63,633 nucleotides of DNA, taken from the NCBI RefSeq assembly GCF_000272405.2, contig NZ_AJZM02000392.1, forward strand, positions 1 to 63,633, in the 5' to 3' direction. The notes beneath the pieces are model-generated. The model was not told where the DNA came from, did no database searches, and saw nothing but the letters and a program-made list of their open reading frames with translations. Numbering within the stretch: the first letter of the stretch is position 1; each line of letters starts with the position of its first letter. The position numbers were made by a program, and so were the translations under genes. The DNA is from Vibrio tasmaniensis 1F-187 (GTDB lineage Bacteria > Pseudomonadota > Gammaproteobacteria > Enterobacterales > Vibrionaceae). Below are positions 36,123 to 45,254 of this stretch, one piece after another.

Positions 36123-37493
36123 TTATTCACAAGGAGGAGCCATGTGGATCACGGCCAAGCCACCTAAGGACGTTTCACGGTACTTTTTGTTCATGTCTTT
36201 ACCTGTTTGGTACATGGTTGCGATAACCTTGTCTAACGAGATAAGACACTTACTGGTGCGTTTCAGCGCCATACGTGATGCGTTGATGGCTTTCATTGCG
36301 CCCATTGCATTGCGCTCGATACATGGCACTTGAACAAGCCCACCGATTGGATCACATGTCATACCTAGTGAGTGTTCCATAGCGATTTCAGCTGCGATGC
36401 AGATTTGTTCGTTGCTACCACCGCGTAGGGCGGTTAAGCCTGCTGCAGCCATTGATGAAGATACGCCAACTTCGCCCTGACAACCCACTTCTGCACCAGA
36501 AATCGAAGCGTTGGTTTTGTACAAGATGCCAATAGCGCCAGAGACTGCTAAAAAGTCTTTCAACTGCTTGGTGTCTAGCTCTTTGATGAAGCGGTGGTAG
36601 TACATTAGTACCGCAGGGATAACGCCAGCCGCTCCGTTAGTTGGCGATGTTACGACTTGTCCACCCGCAGCGTTTTCTTCACTTACAGCAAAGGCAAATA
36701 GGTTAATCCAATCCATGATCTCCATTGGATCGTTTTCAATCGAAGCATTGGCCTCAAGCTTTTTCAAAAGAGCAGGGGCTCGACGCGTCACTTCTAGACC
36801 GCCATCTAGTATGCCTTCGGTGTCGAAGCCTCGCTGCATGCACAGAGACATCACCTTCCAGATTTGGTCGGCTTTCTGGTCAATCACGTCCATGCCTTGA
36901 AAAGACACTTCATTGCGCAGGATTAAGCCACCAAGGCTAAGCCCTTGCTGCTCTGACAATTCAAGTAGTTGGTCGGCAGAAGAAAAAGGGAACTCAACTT
37001 GTGTTTCTGCTTCTTGCTTGCCGTTTTGTAGCTCATCAGCGGTTGCAATAAAGCCACCACCAATTGAGTAATATGTTTCCATCTCTAAAAGACTACCGCT
37101 TGCGTCAAAAGCAGAGATGGTCATGCCATTTTCATGCAGCGGAAGATTGGTTTTATGGAACAGCAAGTCGCTTTCTACGTCGAAGTGAATTTCATGGTTA
37201 CCGCTAACCAGTAGAGACTTATCTTCAATTGCTTTACGCATTGCTTTGTTAGCACTGGTAATTTTAATGGTGTCGGGGCGGTTGCCGAGTAAACCTAATA
37301 AGGTCGCTCTGTCTGTATGGTGACCAATACCCGTTAATGACAACGAGCCGTATAAGTCGATTTGAATACGCTCTACTTGTGTAAGCTGAGCATCAATTTT
37401 TTGGGTAAAGTTAAACCCAGCGATCATTGGTCCATTTGTGTGGGAGCTGGACGGTCCAACCCCAATTTTGTAGATATCAAAAATAGACAGCAT
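36123..37493 (-). CDS. sdaA: L-serine ammonia-lyase (iron-sulfur)
   Basis: Converts L-serine to pyruvate and ammonia with a 4Fe-4S cluster. The 456 residues begin MLSIFDIYKIGVGPSSSHT, where serine is bound, and continue with the family segments TSPTNGAAGVIPAVL, GAEVGCQGEVGVSSSMAAAGL and GMTCDPIGGLVQVPC, which supply cluster cysteines. It is a single gene. Its leader holds six 17-bp degenerate repeats (37558-37659), and a 38-bp inverted repeat lies farther upstream at 37746. Confidence 0.95.
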   Translation of the reverse strand: MLSIFDIYKIGVGPSSSHTNGPMIAGFNFTQKIDAQLTQVERIQIDLYGSLSLTGIGHHTDRATLLGLLGNRPDTIKITSANKAMRKAIEDKSLLVSGNHEIHFDVESDLLFHKTNLPLHENGMTISAFDASGSLLEMETYYSIGGGFIATADELQNGKQEAETQVEFPFSSADQLLELSEQQGLSLGGLILRNEVSFQGMDVIDQKADQIWKVMSLCMQRGFDTEGILDGGLEVTRRAPALLKKLEANASIENDPMEIMDWINLFAFAVSEENAAGGQVVTSPTNGAAGVIPAVLMYYHRFIKELDTKQLKDFLAVSGAIGILYKTNASISGAEVGCQGEVGVSSSMAAAGLTALRGGSNEQICIAAEIAMEHSLGMTCDPIGGLVQVPCIERNAMGAMKAINASRMALKRTSKCLISLDKVIATMYQTGKDMNKKYRETSLGGLAVIHMAPPCE

Positions 37494-37557
37494 AGTAACT
37501 TCCTGTGAAGACGGTTCGATGAACGAACTCTGTGTAAAATTTGTATTTCGTTAGTTC

Positions 37558-37659
37558 CACTTCTTTGGGTGAAGCAGTTCTTTGGCTGAAACAGCTCTTT
37601 GGCTGAAACAGTACTTCGATTGAGCTGGTTCTTTGCTTTAAAGGTCTCTTTTATTGAAA
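37558..37659. repeat. Six 17-bp degenerate tandem repeats in the sdaA leader
   Basis: Consecutive 17-bp units, best seen as CAGTTCTTTGGCTGAAA and CAGCTCTTTGGCTGAAA, with two units before or after decaying to TTCTTT-N-TGAA-like forms. The array starts 64 bp upstream of the sdaA ATG. Confidence 0.7.
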
Positions 37660-37745
37660 CTCGTGTTAACAAGCATAGAGCGATGAAATACAAGAGCGTG
37701 CTATGTTTGCTTTAAAGCGACACGTCTATTCTTGTATGACCCGAG

Positions 37746-37783
37746 ATGTTGCTATCAATAGTGAGCATTATTGAGAGCAACAT
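37746..37783. promoter_or_regulatory. 38-bp inverted repeat between sdaA and the DUF218 gene
   Basis: Arms ATGTTGCT-A-TCAATA and TATTGA-G-AGCAACAT flank an 8-bp centre, with 14 of 15 arm positions pairing. No T-run follows. It lies in the divergent promoter region, 86 bp from the plus-strand gene, and may be an operator. Confidence 0.5.
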
Positions 37784-37868
37784 GTAAGAATTTCAAAATA
37801 CTTTTGTTAATAAGTATTGTATACATAATTCACTCCATCTAATCACTAAAACGAGACTTGAACATAAA

Positions 37869-38747
37869 ATGAGCATTATTCACCTCCTTATTGTGCTAGG
37901 TAAGCGACTTAATGAGAATAAATTGACTAATGAAGGAATCAGTCGAGTTGATGCTTTAGTTGAGTATCTGGCTGGGCCTTTGGCTGAAGAGTCGAACCAG
38001 CAAACGGCTGTGGCGTTCTGTGGTGGGGTGACACAAGGCCAAACCGTTTCTGAAGCCGATATGATGCACGAGTATTTTCGAGAGCTTGAAAATCAACGTG
38101 AGTATCCGTTTCCCATAGGGGCGGTTTTACTTGAGCAGCATTCGACAAATACGGTTGAGAACATTCAAAACTTGGCCTCAGAGATGATTGAAAGTGGGCT
38201 GTTTACACGCGGGCAGAGTGTGACGGTGACGTTCGTTTCTAATGACTACCACTTACAACGTATCTTCGAGATTCAATCGCTGATGGACGAGCAAGGTTTG
38301 CTTAAGGTTTTGGTCGAGAAGTGCTCTGCACTTGGGGTGGAACTACAAATAGATCCTCAGCGAGAGGCTCATGTCGCAGTGCCATACCCTCATCAAACAG
38401 AGCAAGGGCAATTGTTTCTGTTAATGGATGCTCTGACGACCTACCGAGTCTATCTTGAAGGTGTCTCTGTGGGTGCATTTAAGAGGGATTTGGATTCAGT
38501 AAGACGAGAGCCAGAAAGGTTGTCTTTGGAAGCCTTGTTAGCGGCAAAGGAGTTAGTCGGGCGTTCATCTCATTTTGATATCGTAGAAAGCTTGCTTCCA
38601 GTGTTGGAGACCTGCATCCAAAATACCCCAGTCGGAATCGACATAGAAATAGTTAAGGAGTACCTAGCATTGCTCGATACTAACCTGACTTTATTGAATC
38701 GTTATTTAGATCCAGAATCAGATCACACACATCGCTGGTGGAGATAG
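37869..38747 (+). CDS. DUF218 (YdcF/ElyC-like) domain protein
   Basis: 292 residues. The N-terminal two thirds match the DUF218 domain: LLIVLGKRL, CGGVTQGQTVSEADMM, a glutamate-linked STNTVENIQNL helix and FVSNDYHLQR. There is no signal peptide or membrane helix, unlike E. coli ElyC, so it is cytoplasmic. The last 90 residues, after LEGVSVGAFKRD, match nothing I know. Family members are linked to envelope or nucleotide metabolism but lack a firm reaction. A 17-bp repeat array follows the stop. Confidence 0.75.
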   Translation: MSIIHLLIVLGKRLNENKLTNEGISRVDALVEYLAGPLAEESNQQTAVAFCGGVTQGQTVSEADMMHEYFRELENQREYPFPIGAVLLEQHSTNTVENIQNLASEMIESGLFTRGQSVTVTFVSNDYHLQRIFEIQSLMDEQGLLKVLVEKCSALGVELQIDPQREAHVAVPYPHQTEQGQLFLLMDALTTYRVYLEGVSVGAFKRDLDSVRREPERLSLEALLAAKELVGRSSHFDIVESLLPVLETCIQNTPVGIDIEIVKEYLALLDTNLTLLNRYLDPESDHTHRWWR

Positions 38748-38787
38748 CGAAAACACCAATATTAGTAATACAGGTAGGTAGCCAAAA

Positions 38788-38838
38788 GGTGCTTTGTGTA
38801 TGAGGGTGATGTGTGTACAAAGTTGATGTGTATAGTAA
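38788..38838. repeat. Three 17-bp tandem repeats after the DUF218 gene
   Basis: Units GGTGCTTTGTGTATGAG, GGTGATGTGTGTACAAA and GTTGATGTGTATAGTAA, beginning 40 bp past the stop codon. Confidence 0.65.
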
Positions 38839-38958
38839 GGTAAACCGACCGCTCGATAGCGAACAGTTTACCTAATGTCATGTCATTTGACAGGGTGGCA
38901 TTAGTGAAGGGTCAACGTCGTGTATAGGTGTGACGTCAACAGTTCACGATGTCGCAGC

Positions 38959-39213
38959 TTAGCTTTCTTCTTTTTGCTCATGGTTGTTGCGGTAGTATTC
39001 CCACTGTTCGATACGTTCACCGTCATCAAATACACAATAAGTAGTGCGTTGATTGTTTTCAGTTACGGTGTCTAATTCACCATCTTGTTGAACACAATAA
39101 ACCGCAGCTGGGTTAGCCACTGAAACACGTTGGCCTTCGCTATATTCTGCATAGTCGTTTGCACAACCGCCCAACACAACGGCAAATACAGCCATCAAAC
39201 CAATTTTCTTCAT
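38959..39213 (-). CDS. Small DUF333-type lipoprotein
   Basis: 84 residues. The signal peptide ends in lipobox LGGC, with Cys17 as the lipidation site and Ala-Asn following. The mature part has the DUF333 pattern AAVYCVQQDGELDTV and TYCVFDDGERIEQWEYYR with two conserved cysteines. Proteins of this family are often called hemolysin-like, but no lytic function is established. It is a single gene with its own promoter upstream. Confidence 0.85.
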   Translation of the reverse strand: MKKIGLMAVFAVVLGGCANDYAEYSEGQRVSVANPAAVYCVQQDGELDTVTENNQRTTYCVFDDGERIEQWEYYRNNHEQKEES

Positions 39214-39583
39214 GTTTATCTCCTACGTGATAACTCTATAATCGAATGCGTTAAGTTCTACAGAACCAGATTAGAAGCTCTATGAAACTAGTATATTTTA
39301 GATTTCAGAAAAGGTTGTTCTAATTTGGTCAAGATATTGAAATAGGTTGATATTTCGCTATTTTTAACTGCTTTTTGAGTGTTTGATCATGCTGGCATAG
39401 CTGGTGCTCTAACAGGAACGGTCTCTGTCAATAAAGTGCTACTTGATGGTTATTTCTACTAGATAGCAGTGGGGGAACAGCGATCAAAAGCAGAGGTTAT
39501 GTGTTCTTTCAGGGGACGGAGAACGTCGAATCTATTGATGATTATGATATGATGCCGCCAAATTCAGTAGAGCAGTCAGAATC
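39214..39583. other. Divergent intergenic region
   Basis: 370 bp between the lipoprotein and the NUDIX gene. It must hold two promoters. I see no convincing operator, hairpin or small gene. Confidence 0.5.
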
Positions 39584-40102
39584 ATGAGACACCTAAAAAC
39601 CACTATTCACCCTGATATCGATCACCTAGACAATAAGACGGTATATAAGCGCAATGCTGCACGTGCGATTGTGTTAGATGGCGAAGACATTTTGATGCTT
39701 TATACAGAGCGTTATCACGACTACACCATTCCTGGTGGTGGTTTGGATGACGGTGAAGATGTGATCGCAGGTATGGTCCGTGAGCTTGAAGAAGAAACGG
39801 GTGCGAAGAACATTCACAGTATTAAACCGTTCGGTATTTTTGAAGAGTTTCGTCCTTGGTATAAAGATGATGCAGATATAATGCACATGATTTCTTACTG
39901 CTACTCATGCAAGATTGATCGTGAGCTTGGCGAAACAGCTTACGAAGACTACGAAGTGAAAAACGGGATGAAACCGGTGTGGATGAATATCCATGAAGCG
40001 ATCGCTCACAACGAAAAGACCATGGCTGAGAGCCCTAAAAAAGGCATGAGCATTGAACGTGAAACCTTTTTGCTGCATCTAATCGCAAAGGAAATGCTGT
40101 AA
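39584..40102 (+). CDS. NUDIX hydrolase
   Basis: 172 residues. The Nudix box is clear: GGGLDDGED followed by a REL-EE-TG core (residues about 50-72), which binds magnesium and the diphosphate. It hydrolyses a nucleoside diphosphate linked to some group; the substrate is not shown by the sequence. A strong terminator follows at 40118, so it is transcribed alone. Confidence 0.88.
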   Translation: MRHLKTTIHPDIDHLDNKTVYKRNAARAIVLDGEDILMLYTERYHDYTIPGGGLDDGEDVIAGMVRELEEETGAKNIHSIKPFGIFEEFRPWYKDDADIMHMISYCYSCKIDRELGETAYEDYEVKNGMKPVWMNIHEAIAHNEKTMAESPKKGMSIERETFLLHLIAKEML

Positions 40103-40117
40103 CCCTTTTGATAAATC

Positions 40118-40156
40118 AAAACTGTTTAAAAGTAGAATGTTTTAAACAGTTTTGTT
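40118..40156 (+). terminator. Terminator of the NUDIX gene
   Basis: A 14-bp perfect inverted repeat, AAAACTGTTTAAAA and TTTTAAACAGTTTT, with an 8-nt loop and a T-rich end. Confidence 0.8.
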
Positions 40157-40606
40157 CACCATGAACCAACAATAATTCCTCCCTCCTTTAGTTGAGCTAA
40201 CCCATCGTAATTTGAGTTTTAAGCAAAACGCCTCCAGTCCGTAAACAACCTATCCGTTTCCAACCAGCATAGAACGTTTCTTTATCTAACAGACTTTCAA
40301 GTTGACTAACCTCTCATCAAATTGATTCTTATTTTGAAGAAAAGACCGTTTCATTCTGACTGTAATTTCAATGTGGAAAAATAAGTCTTATTTTTCAATG
40401 TTATACGGTGATTTTGAAATGATCGGAAACTTGGCTTCTCTTTTGCTTATTTGTATTAAGCAGCTCGCTTTATCGGCACCAACATAATAAACAAAGATGC
40501 GAATAGTTTGTTTCAGAGTTAACTGAGACGCTTCTTTAACTTGCCGTTCAGAGTTCACACACTTTTCAAGGAAATCGCTCATGCGAAGAAGAAGTCGAGG
40601 TTTACT
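40157..40606. other. Long intergenic region upstream of the LruC gene
   Basis: 450 bp with no supported gene. A perfect inverted repeat GAAAAATAAG-T-CTTATTTTTC lies at about 40376-40396. It may be an operator or a weak hairpin for the downstream LruC gene. Confidence 0.45.
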
Positions 40607-42718
40607 ATGAAATACAAGCAAGTTATTTATCTTATGACGGCCGTTGCCAGTGCCCCTGTCTATGCAACGACGGTAGATTTGGACTTTTCAAATCATGTAG
40701 AGGCGACGAACGGCAGCAGTTCCTGGGCTGGGCCAACCTATGATGGATCTTCGATGCACTTCCTCAACGTTGGTACACATGATGGAAAAACAATAGATGC
40801 CAAAGTGTCTAGTAGTGTGTTCGGTGATGCGACATTTTTGTTTCATGCTCCTAACTACAAAGTTGGTGCAACACAACCCTCAGGAGATATTGGTTTTCTC
40901 TATCAAACTAACTCTGCGGGCTCTGCAGGTCTAACCTATACCTTTGAATTTTATGATGGTACGGATGGACTTTCAGGTACGTTCTCAGTGCCTTATACAC
41001 TTCCCGAATTTGACATGATTGGCTATGACATTGATGGCGAACCCGTGCAGTCGGAGCAAGTAAGAGTGTTTAAAAGTGAAGGTTTCTACAGTTATCAACT
41101 TGGTAGTGCTAGCGCGAGTTTGACGGCGGAAGAGAGTGCCGATGGAACGTCGGTTCTATTCACCGGGCCAGGTACGAACTATTCGGAAACCGACACTTCC
41201 GGTGCTGTAAAATTCACCTACAAGAATACCTCGATTGTAACTCTACAATTTGAAACGGTTACGAGCAGTAGCAGTAGTTTCCCCAACCCGATTTTCTCGG
41301 CATTTGACGGTAACTGGGACTTATCTGGATTTACTACGCCAATAGAAAGTTCAGATGAATCTGATTTTGGTGACGCTCCTGATAGTTATGGAACGTTGCA
41401 GGCGAGTAACGGTGCTGAGCATGCGATATCTTCCACACTGTACTTAGGTGCTAGTGTTGATGCCGATACAGATGGCCAACCTGGTGCATCATCCAACGGC
41501 GATGATTTGGATGTTGGCGGAAATGATGATGACGGAATTGCACTGTTGACGAATCTTGAAGTCGGCTTAGACAGTTTAATTAATGTCAACGTTGTGGGGA
41601 GTGGTTATCTGCAAGCTTGGGCTGACTGGGATATGAATGGATCTTTTGAGGATGACGAGCAGATATTAAAAAATCATTCTGTTGTAGATGGAAGCCAAGT
41701 CGTCCCTATTCGAGTGGGTGATGATGCTGTCGTTGGGAGCGTACAAACTCGATTCCGTTTAGCGAGTAGCCCTAACATTCCGAGTGACGGTTATGTTGGT
41801 GATGGTGAAGTTGAGGACTACGTGTTTAACGTTACGGATCCTGGCACAACGGTTCAACATTCGAATTACTATACAGCGGCCTTCGAAGATAATTGGCCAG
41901 AAGTTGGTGACTTCGACTTAAATGACGTTGTGGTTTACTACCGCACCACCATTTTAAGTAAAGAGGACGCAGTGCTTCGAATGGATATTACGGGAACCAT
42001 AATGGCCTACGGTGCTTCTTATGGTAATGGACTGGGATGGAAGCTTGATGGCTTCGATGAGTCAGATGTCGATCTTCAAACGGCTCGAGTGCAAAAGAAT
42101 GGCGCGACTCGGGTAAATATTTCGCCGTTTACGGGTGAAGACAAAAGTGTTGCATCGCCAGGAGGAGACCTCGTTGTTGTCGCGTCGTTGAACCTAAAAA
42201 ATGATCTGCCGATTAACGGTGAGTGTATGTTCCACCGCACTAACCCTTCTTGTAGTCCGACTTTAGAAGCTGACCAAATGACGTTCAGTATTTCTCTGCC
42301 GTTTGCTTCTGGAAACGAGCCCACAGCGAGTTCACTGATGCCATTAAGTGGCTTCGACCCATTCATCTTTGGTGCGGGAGCGGGTTATTACCATGGTGAC
42401 AGTTTCTCTACATCGCCAGGGAAAGACTTAGAAATCCATACTGCGGACTTCCCACCAACGTCGCGTGGCACGTTAGTGAGTGATTTCTATGGTATTGCAC
42501 AAGATGATTCAGACCCGTCTAGTGATAAATATTACCGAACGACACAAAACATGCCTTGGGGTATCTTAATTTCATCACCTTGGAATCATCCATCAGAATA
42601 CATTGATGTTAGTGAGGTGTACCCCGAATTTGCTGAGTGGGCTACATCAGGCGGTGCTTCAAAACCAACGTGGTACCAAAACCCTAACGCCAACAAAACT
42701 TGGTCAACGGAAGATTAA
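40607..42718 (+). CDS. Exported LruC-domain protein with GEVED-type domain
   Basis: 703 residues from ATG 40607, which has GAGG 6 bp upstream; the longer frame from 40541 would hide the signal peptide. A signal peptide ends near PVYA. Residues about 253-405 form an acidic GEVED-type module (DFGDAPDSYGT to GDGEVEDYV). From about 420 to the end lies a LruC domain, with the acidic DLNDVVVYY motif and the late PWGILISSPWNHPSEY and FAEWATSGG. Such acidic loops suggest calcium binding. Function is unknown; a surface or matrix role is likely. A lipoprotein gene follows 12 bp later. Confidence 0.8.
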   Translation: MKYKQVIYLMTAVASAPVYATTVDLDFSNHVEATNGSSSWAGPTYDGSSMHFLNVGTHDGKTIDAKVSSSVFGDATFLFHAPNYKVGATQPSGDIGFLYQTNSAGSAGLTYTFEFYDGTDGLSGTFSVPYTLPEFDMIGYDIDGEPVQSEQVRVFKSEGFYSYQLGSASASLTAEESADGTSVLFTGPGTNYSETDTSGAVKFTYKNTSIVTLQFETVTSSSSSFPNPIFSAFDGNWDLSGFTTPIESSDESDFGDAPDSYGTLQASNGAEHAISSTLYLGASVDADTDGQPGASSNGDDLDVGGNDDDGIALLTNLEVGLDSLINVNVVGSGYLQAWADWDMNGSFEDDEQILKNHSVVDGSQVVPIRVGDDAVVGSVQTRFRLASSPNIPSDGYVGDGEVEDYVFNVTDPGTTVQHSNYYTAAFEDNWPEVGDFDLNDVVVYYRTTILSKEDAVLRMDITGTIMAYGASYGNGLGWKLDGFDESDVDLQTARVQKNGATRVNISPFTGEDKSVASPGGDLVVVASLNLKNDLPINGECMFHRTNPSCSPTLEADQMTFSISLPFASGNEPTASSLMPLSGFDPFIFGAGAGYYHGDSFSTSPGKDLEIHTADFPPTSRGTLVSDFYGIAQDDSDPSSDKYYRTTQNMPWGILISSPWNHPSEYIDVSEVYPEFAEWATSGGASKPTWYQNPNANKTWSTED

Positions 42719-42730
42719 TCAGGAGGATTT

Positions 42731-43264
42731 ATGAAAACAATCAAACTAATTTTGAGTGGTGTAGGCTTTGTATTCCTTTCAGCTTGTGGCGGCGGAGGTG
42801 GAGGTGATAGTACCGCTTCATCTCCAAGTGCTGTCGCTCCTCCGAGCAATACTACGGCTCCGGTCCCCGTCACTCCTCCGAGTAATTCGACCGTTGGTAG
42901 CAATAACGTGGTGACACCTGCTCCAGTAGTGATACCGCAGTCTATTAAATCATCTGAGTTATCTATACCGGAAGGTTTTGATTTTTCTACGGAGAGAGAA
43001 GTGTCTGTAAACGTTGACGTAGCAAGCTCGCAAAGTTCTCGAGGTTTTATGAGTATTTATACAGAATTCAATGGTGATGTTGTCGATTACACCTCACAAG
43101 TGCTGAGGAGCCCAATCAATCAAGATATTGAGTTCTCTACAACTCTCCTTTTACCCAATCATGTAGATAAAGTATGGGTTGAAGTCTGGTATCCGTCGGC
43201 AATGGGAAGTGAAGTGAAACTCCTTGTAAATATTGAGGACGATAATGTAGACGTGATTCTTTAA
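42731..43264 (+). CDS. Small lipoprotein paired with the LruC protein
   Basis: 177 residues. The lipobox LSAC (Cys19) is followed by a Gly6 run, a Ser/Pro/Thr-rich linker to about residue 70 and a compact domain rich in beta strands. I recognise no family for the domain. It follows the LruC gene by 12 bp with its own AGGAGG site, so the two are co-expressed. It probably anchors in the outer membrane, and may hold the LruC protein at the surface (inference). Confidence 0.78.
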   Translation: MKTIKLILSGVGFVFLSACGGGGGGDSTASSPSAVAPPSNTTAPVPVTPPSNSTVGSNNVVTPAPVVIPQSIKSSELSIPEGFDFSTEREVSVNVDVASSQSSRGFMSIYTEFNGDVVDYTSQVLRSPINQDIEFSTTLLLPNHVDKVWVEVWYPSAMGSEVKLLVNIEDDNVDVIL

Positions 43265-43280
43265 TCTTTATCTTCTACCA

Positions 43281-43317
43281 AACAACGTTACCGCTATTTA
43301 GGCGGTAACGTTGTTTT
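43281..43317 (+). terminator. Terminator of the LruC-lipoprotein pair
   Basis: AACAACGTTACCGC pairs perfectly with GCGGTAACGTTGTT, followed by T residues. Confidence 0.88.
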
Positions 43318-43490
43318 AGGCGCTTTTGTTGTGAATTTTTCTAACATCGAGACCTGAGATAACCTGTATAAAATGAATGGAGTGATATTATCAATCCGGT
43401 GTTTTAGGTGTATCTTTACTTAAGTGACGCTCGTTTCTAGCTTTACGAAATCACCAAAACTCGGTGAGCCTGCCCTAAACAAAGAAGACT

Positions 43491-45254
43491 ATGAATAAAA
43501 GACAGTTTGTTGCCCATTATTTGCGCATGAATCGCACCTCGTACTTACTGGCGATTGTGTTCATTTTTCTCGTTAACTGGTTACAGGTAGAGATACCTCG
43601 TTATATCCAACTTGCCATCGATCTTATTGAGGATGCTTCAACAACGGGCCATCAGCAGCTTCAAACCTATGTTTGGATCGTGGTCGGCATGTCGGTTGCC
43701 ATGGTGGTGGTGAGAATTCTGTCTCGTATCTATGCGCTTAATCCGGGGCGAATTACAGAAGCAGCACTAAAGAGTACACTTCTACAAAAGCTGAATCGCT
43801 TACCGAGCAGCTTTCATGAACGTTTTGCATCTGGTCGGCTAATTTCAATCATGAATAATGACCTTAGCGGCATCCGACTGATGTTTGGTGTGGGGTTTCT
43901 TCAGTTCTTCAATGCGTTGCTTGCGTTGTCGCTGACGCCTCTCTACATGTGGCGCATATCGCCAGAACTCACACTGTATTCGATTATTCCTATCTCAATC
44001 GCTTTTGTGATTTTCCGTGTGGGCTTCAAGCGTATGAAAACACTGCATTTAGAGCACATGAAACGTCTACAAAACTTGTCTGCTCAGCTAATGAGTTACC
44101 TGTCTGGGATTGATTTGATTAAGAGCCAGCAGATGTCACCTTGGGTGAAAACCGAAACTGAAAAGCTTAACCAGTTATTGCTTGAGTGCCGCCTTAAAAT
44201 CACACGTATTCAAGTCTTCTTTATGCCGGTACTCGACTACGCCAATGACCTGATGAAAATCATCATTCTTGGGCTTGGTGGCTACATGTTAATGAGACAA
44301 GAGCTAACCCTCGGTGAAATTACTGCTTTCCTAACTTACTCGGTTTTACTGGCTATGCCATTGATGCAGCTTGGCAGAATCGCGACCATTTATCAGCGTG
44401 GCATGGTAGGTATTCAAAGTGTACAAACCATTCTTAATGCAAAAATTCCAGATCTTGATGAAGATAAGCTCACTGAGTTAGATGTTGAATCTCTGAAGGG
44501 AAAAACGTTTTCTATTCGCAATCTCAGCTTCAGCTATTCAGGTGAAGAACGTCTGATTCTCGATGACATCAGCTTTGACATTCCAGCAGGTAAGAAAGTG
44601 GGTGTGCTAGGCGGAATCGGAGCGGGTAAAACGACATTAGTTAATTGCTTGAACCATCACTTGGATGTTCCAGAAGGTTCGGTTTTCCTAGGCGAAAGAG
44701 ATGTCACTAGCTTCTCACGCAGTGATTTGCGCCGTTACGTGAAAACCGTGACGCAAGACCCTTATCTGTTTTCTGCAACCGTCGAAGACAATATCCGCTT
44801 CGGTAGCTTAGATACTGACTTGGCAAAGAGTCAGGTTGATGAGGTTTTAGAACTGAGTCAGTTAGCCAATGACGTTACACGTTTTGAGCATGGCGACCAA
44901 ACCTTAGTCGGTGAGAAAGGGATCATGTTGTCGGGTGGTCAGAAACAGCGCTTGAGCATTGCTCGATCTTTATTGCAACCCACCGACCTGATCATCATGG
45001 ACAACGTTCTATCGGCTGTCGACTATGAAACAGAACGTAAGATTTTAGAGGGCTTGTTTAAGCGCTTGGAAAATCAATCGGTACTTGTGGTTTCACACCG
45101 TGTTAATGCCCTTGAATATATGGATGAAATTATCGTGTTGAACGAAGGTAAGGTGATTGCGAAGGGCGACCACGCGACGTTATTGAAAACGTGCGATTAC
45201 TATTACGATACATGGCAGTTACAGCAGAATGAAACGGAGGCAGCAGCATGTTAA
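43491..45254 (+). CDS. mdlA: ABC exporter half, MdlA/SmdA-like, with degenerate ATP site
   Basis: 587 residues: six membrane helices, then an ATPase domain. Walker A is GGIGAGKTT near 373, the signature LSGGQ is at 480-484, and Walker B ends Asp504-Asn505, so the catalytic glutamate is replaced by asparagine. This marks the degenerate-site half of a heterodimeric exporter. The partner gene overlaps its last codons. Relatives export lipids or drugs; substrate unknown. Confidence 0.85.
   Translation: MNKRQFVAHYLRMNRTSYLLAIVFIFLVNWLQVEIPRYIQLAIDLIEDASTTGHQQLQTYVWIVVGMSVAMVVVRILSRIYALNPGRITEAALKSTLLQKLNRLPSSFHERFASGRLISIMNNDLSGIRLMFGVGFLQFFNALLALSLTPLYMWRISPELTLYSIIPISIAFVIFRVGFKRMKTLHLEHMKRLQNLSAQLMSYLSGIDLIKSQQMSPWVKTETEKLNQLLLECRLKITRIQVFFMPVLDYANDLMKIIILGLGGYMLMRQELTLGEITAFLTYSVLLAMPLMQLGRIATIYQRGMVGIQSVQTILNAKIPDLDEDKLTELDVESLKGKTFSIRNLSFSYSGEERLILDDISFDIPAGKKVGVLGGIGAGKTTLVNCLNHHLDVPEGSVFLGERDVTSFSRSDLRRYVKTVTQDPYLFSATVEDNIRFGSLDTDLAKSQVDEVLELSQLANDVTRFEHGDQTLVGEKGIMLSGGQKQRLSIARSLLQPTDLIIMDNVLSAVDYETERKILEGLFKRLENQSVLVVSHRVNALEYMDEIIVLNEGKVIAKGDHATLLKTCDYYYDTWQLQQNETEAAAC

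Noticed and set aside
37558..37659. Repeat array considered as a CRISPR
   Set aside because: Units of 17 bp are adjacent with no spacers and are degenerate; no cas genes are present.
43281..43315. GGTAACG and CGTTACC resembling GntR half-sites
   Set aside because: They are the two arms of a 14-bp terminator stem and lack the close palindromic spacing of the operator.
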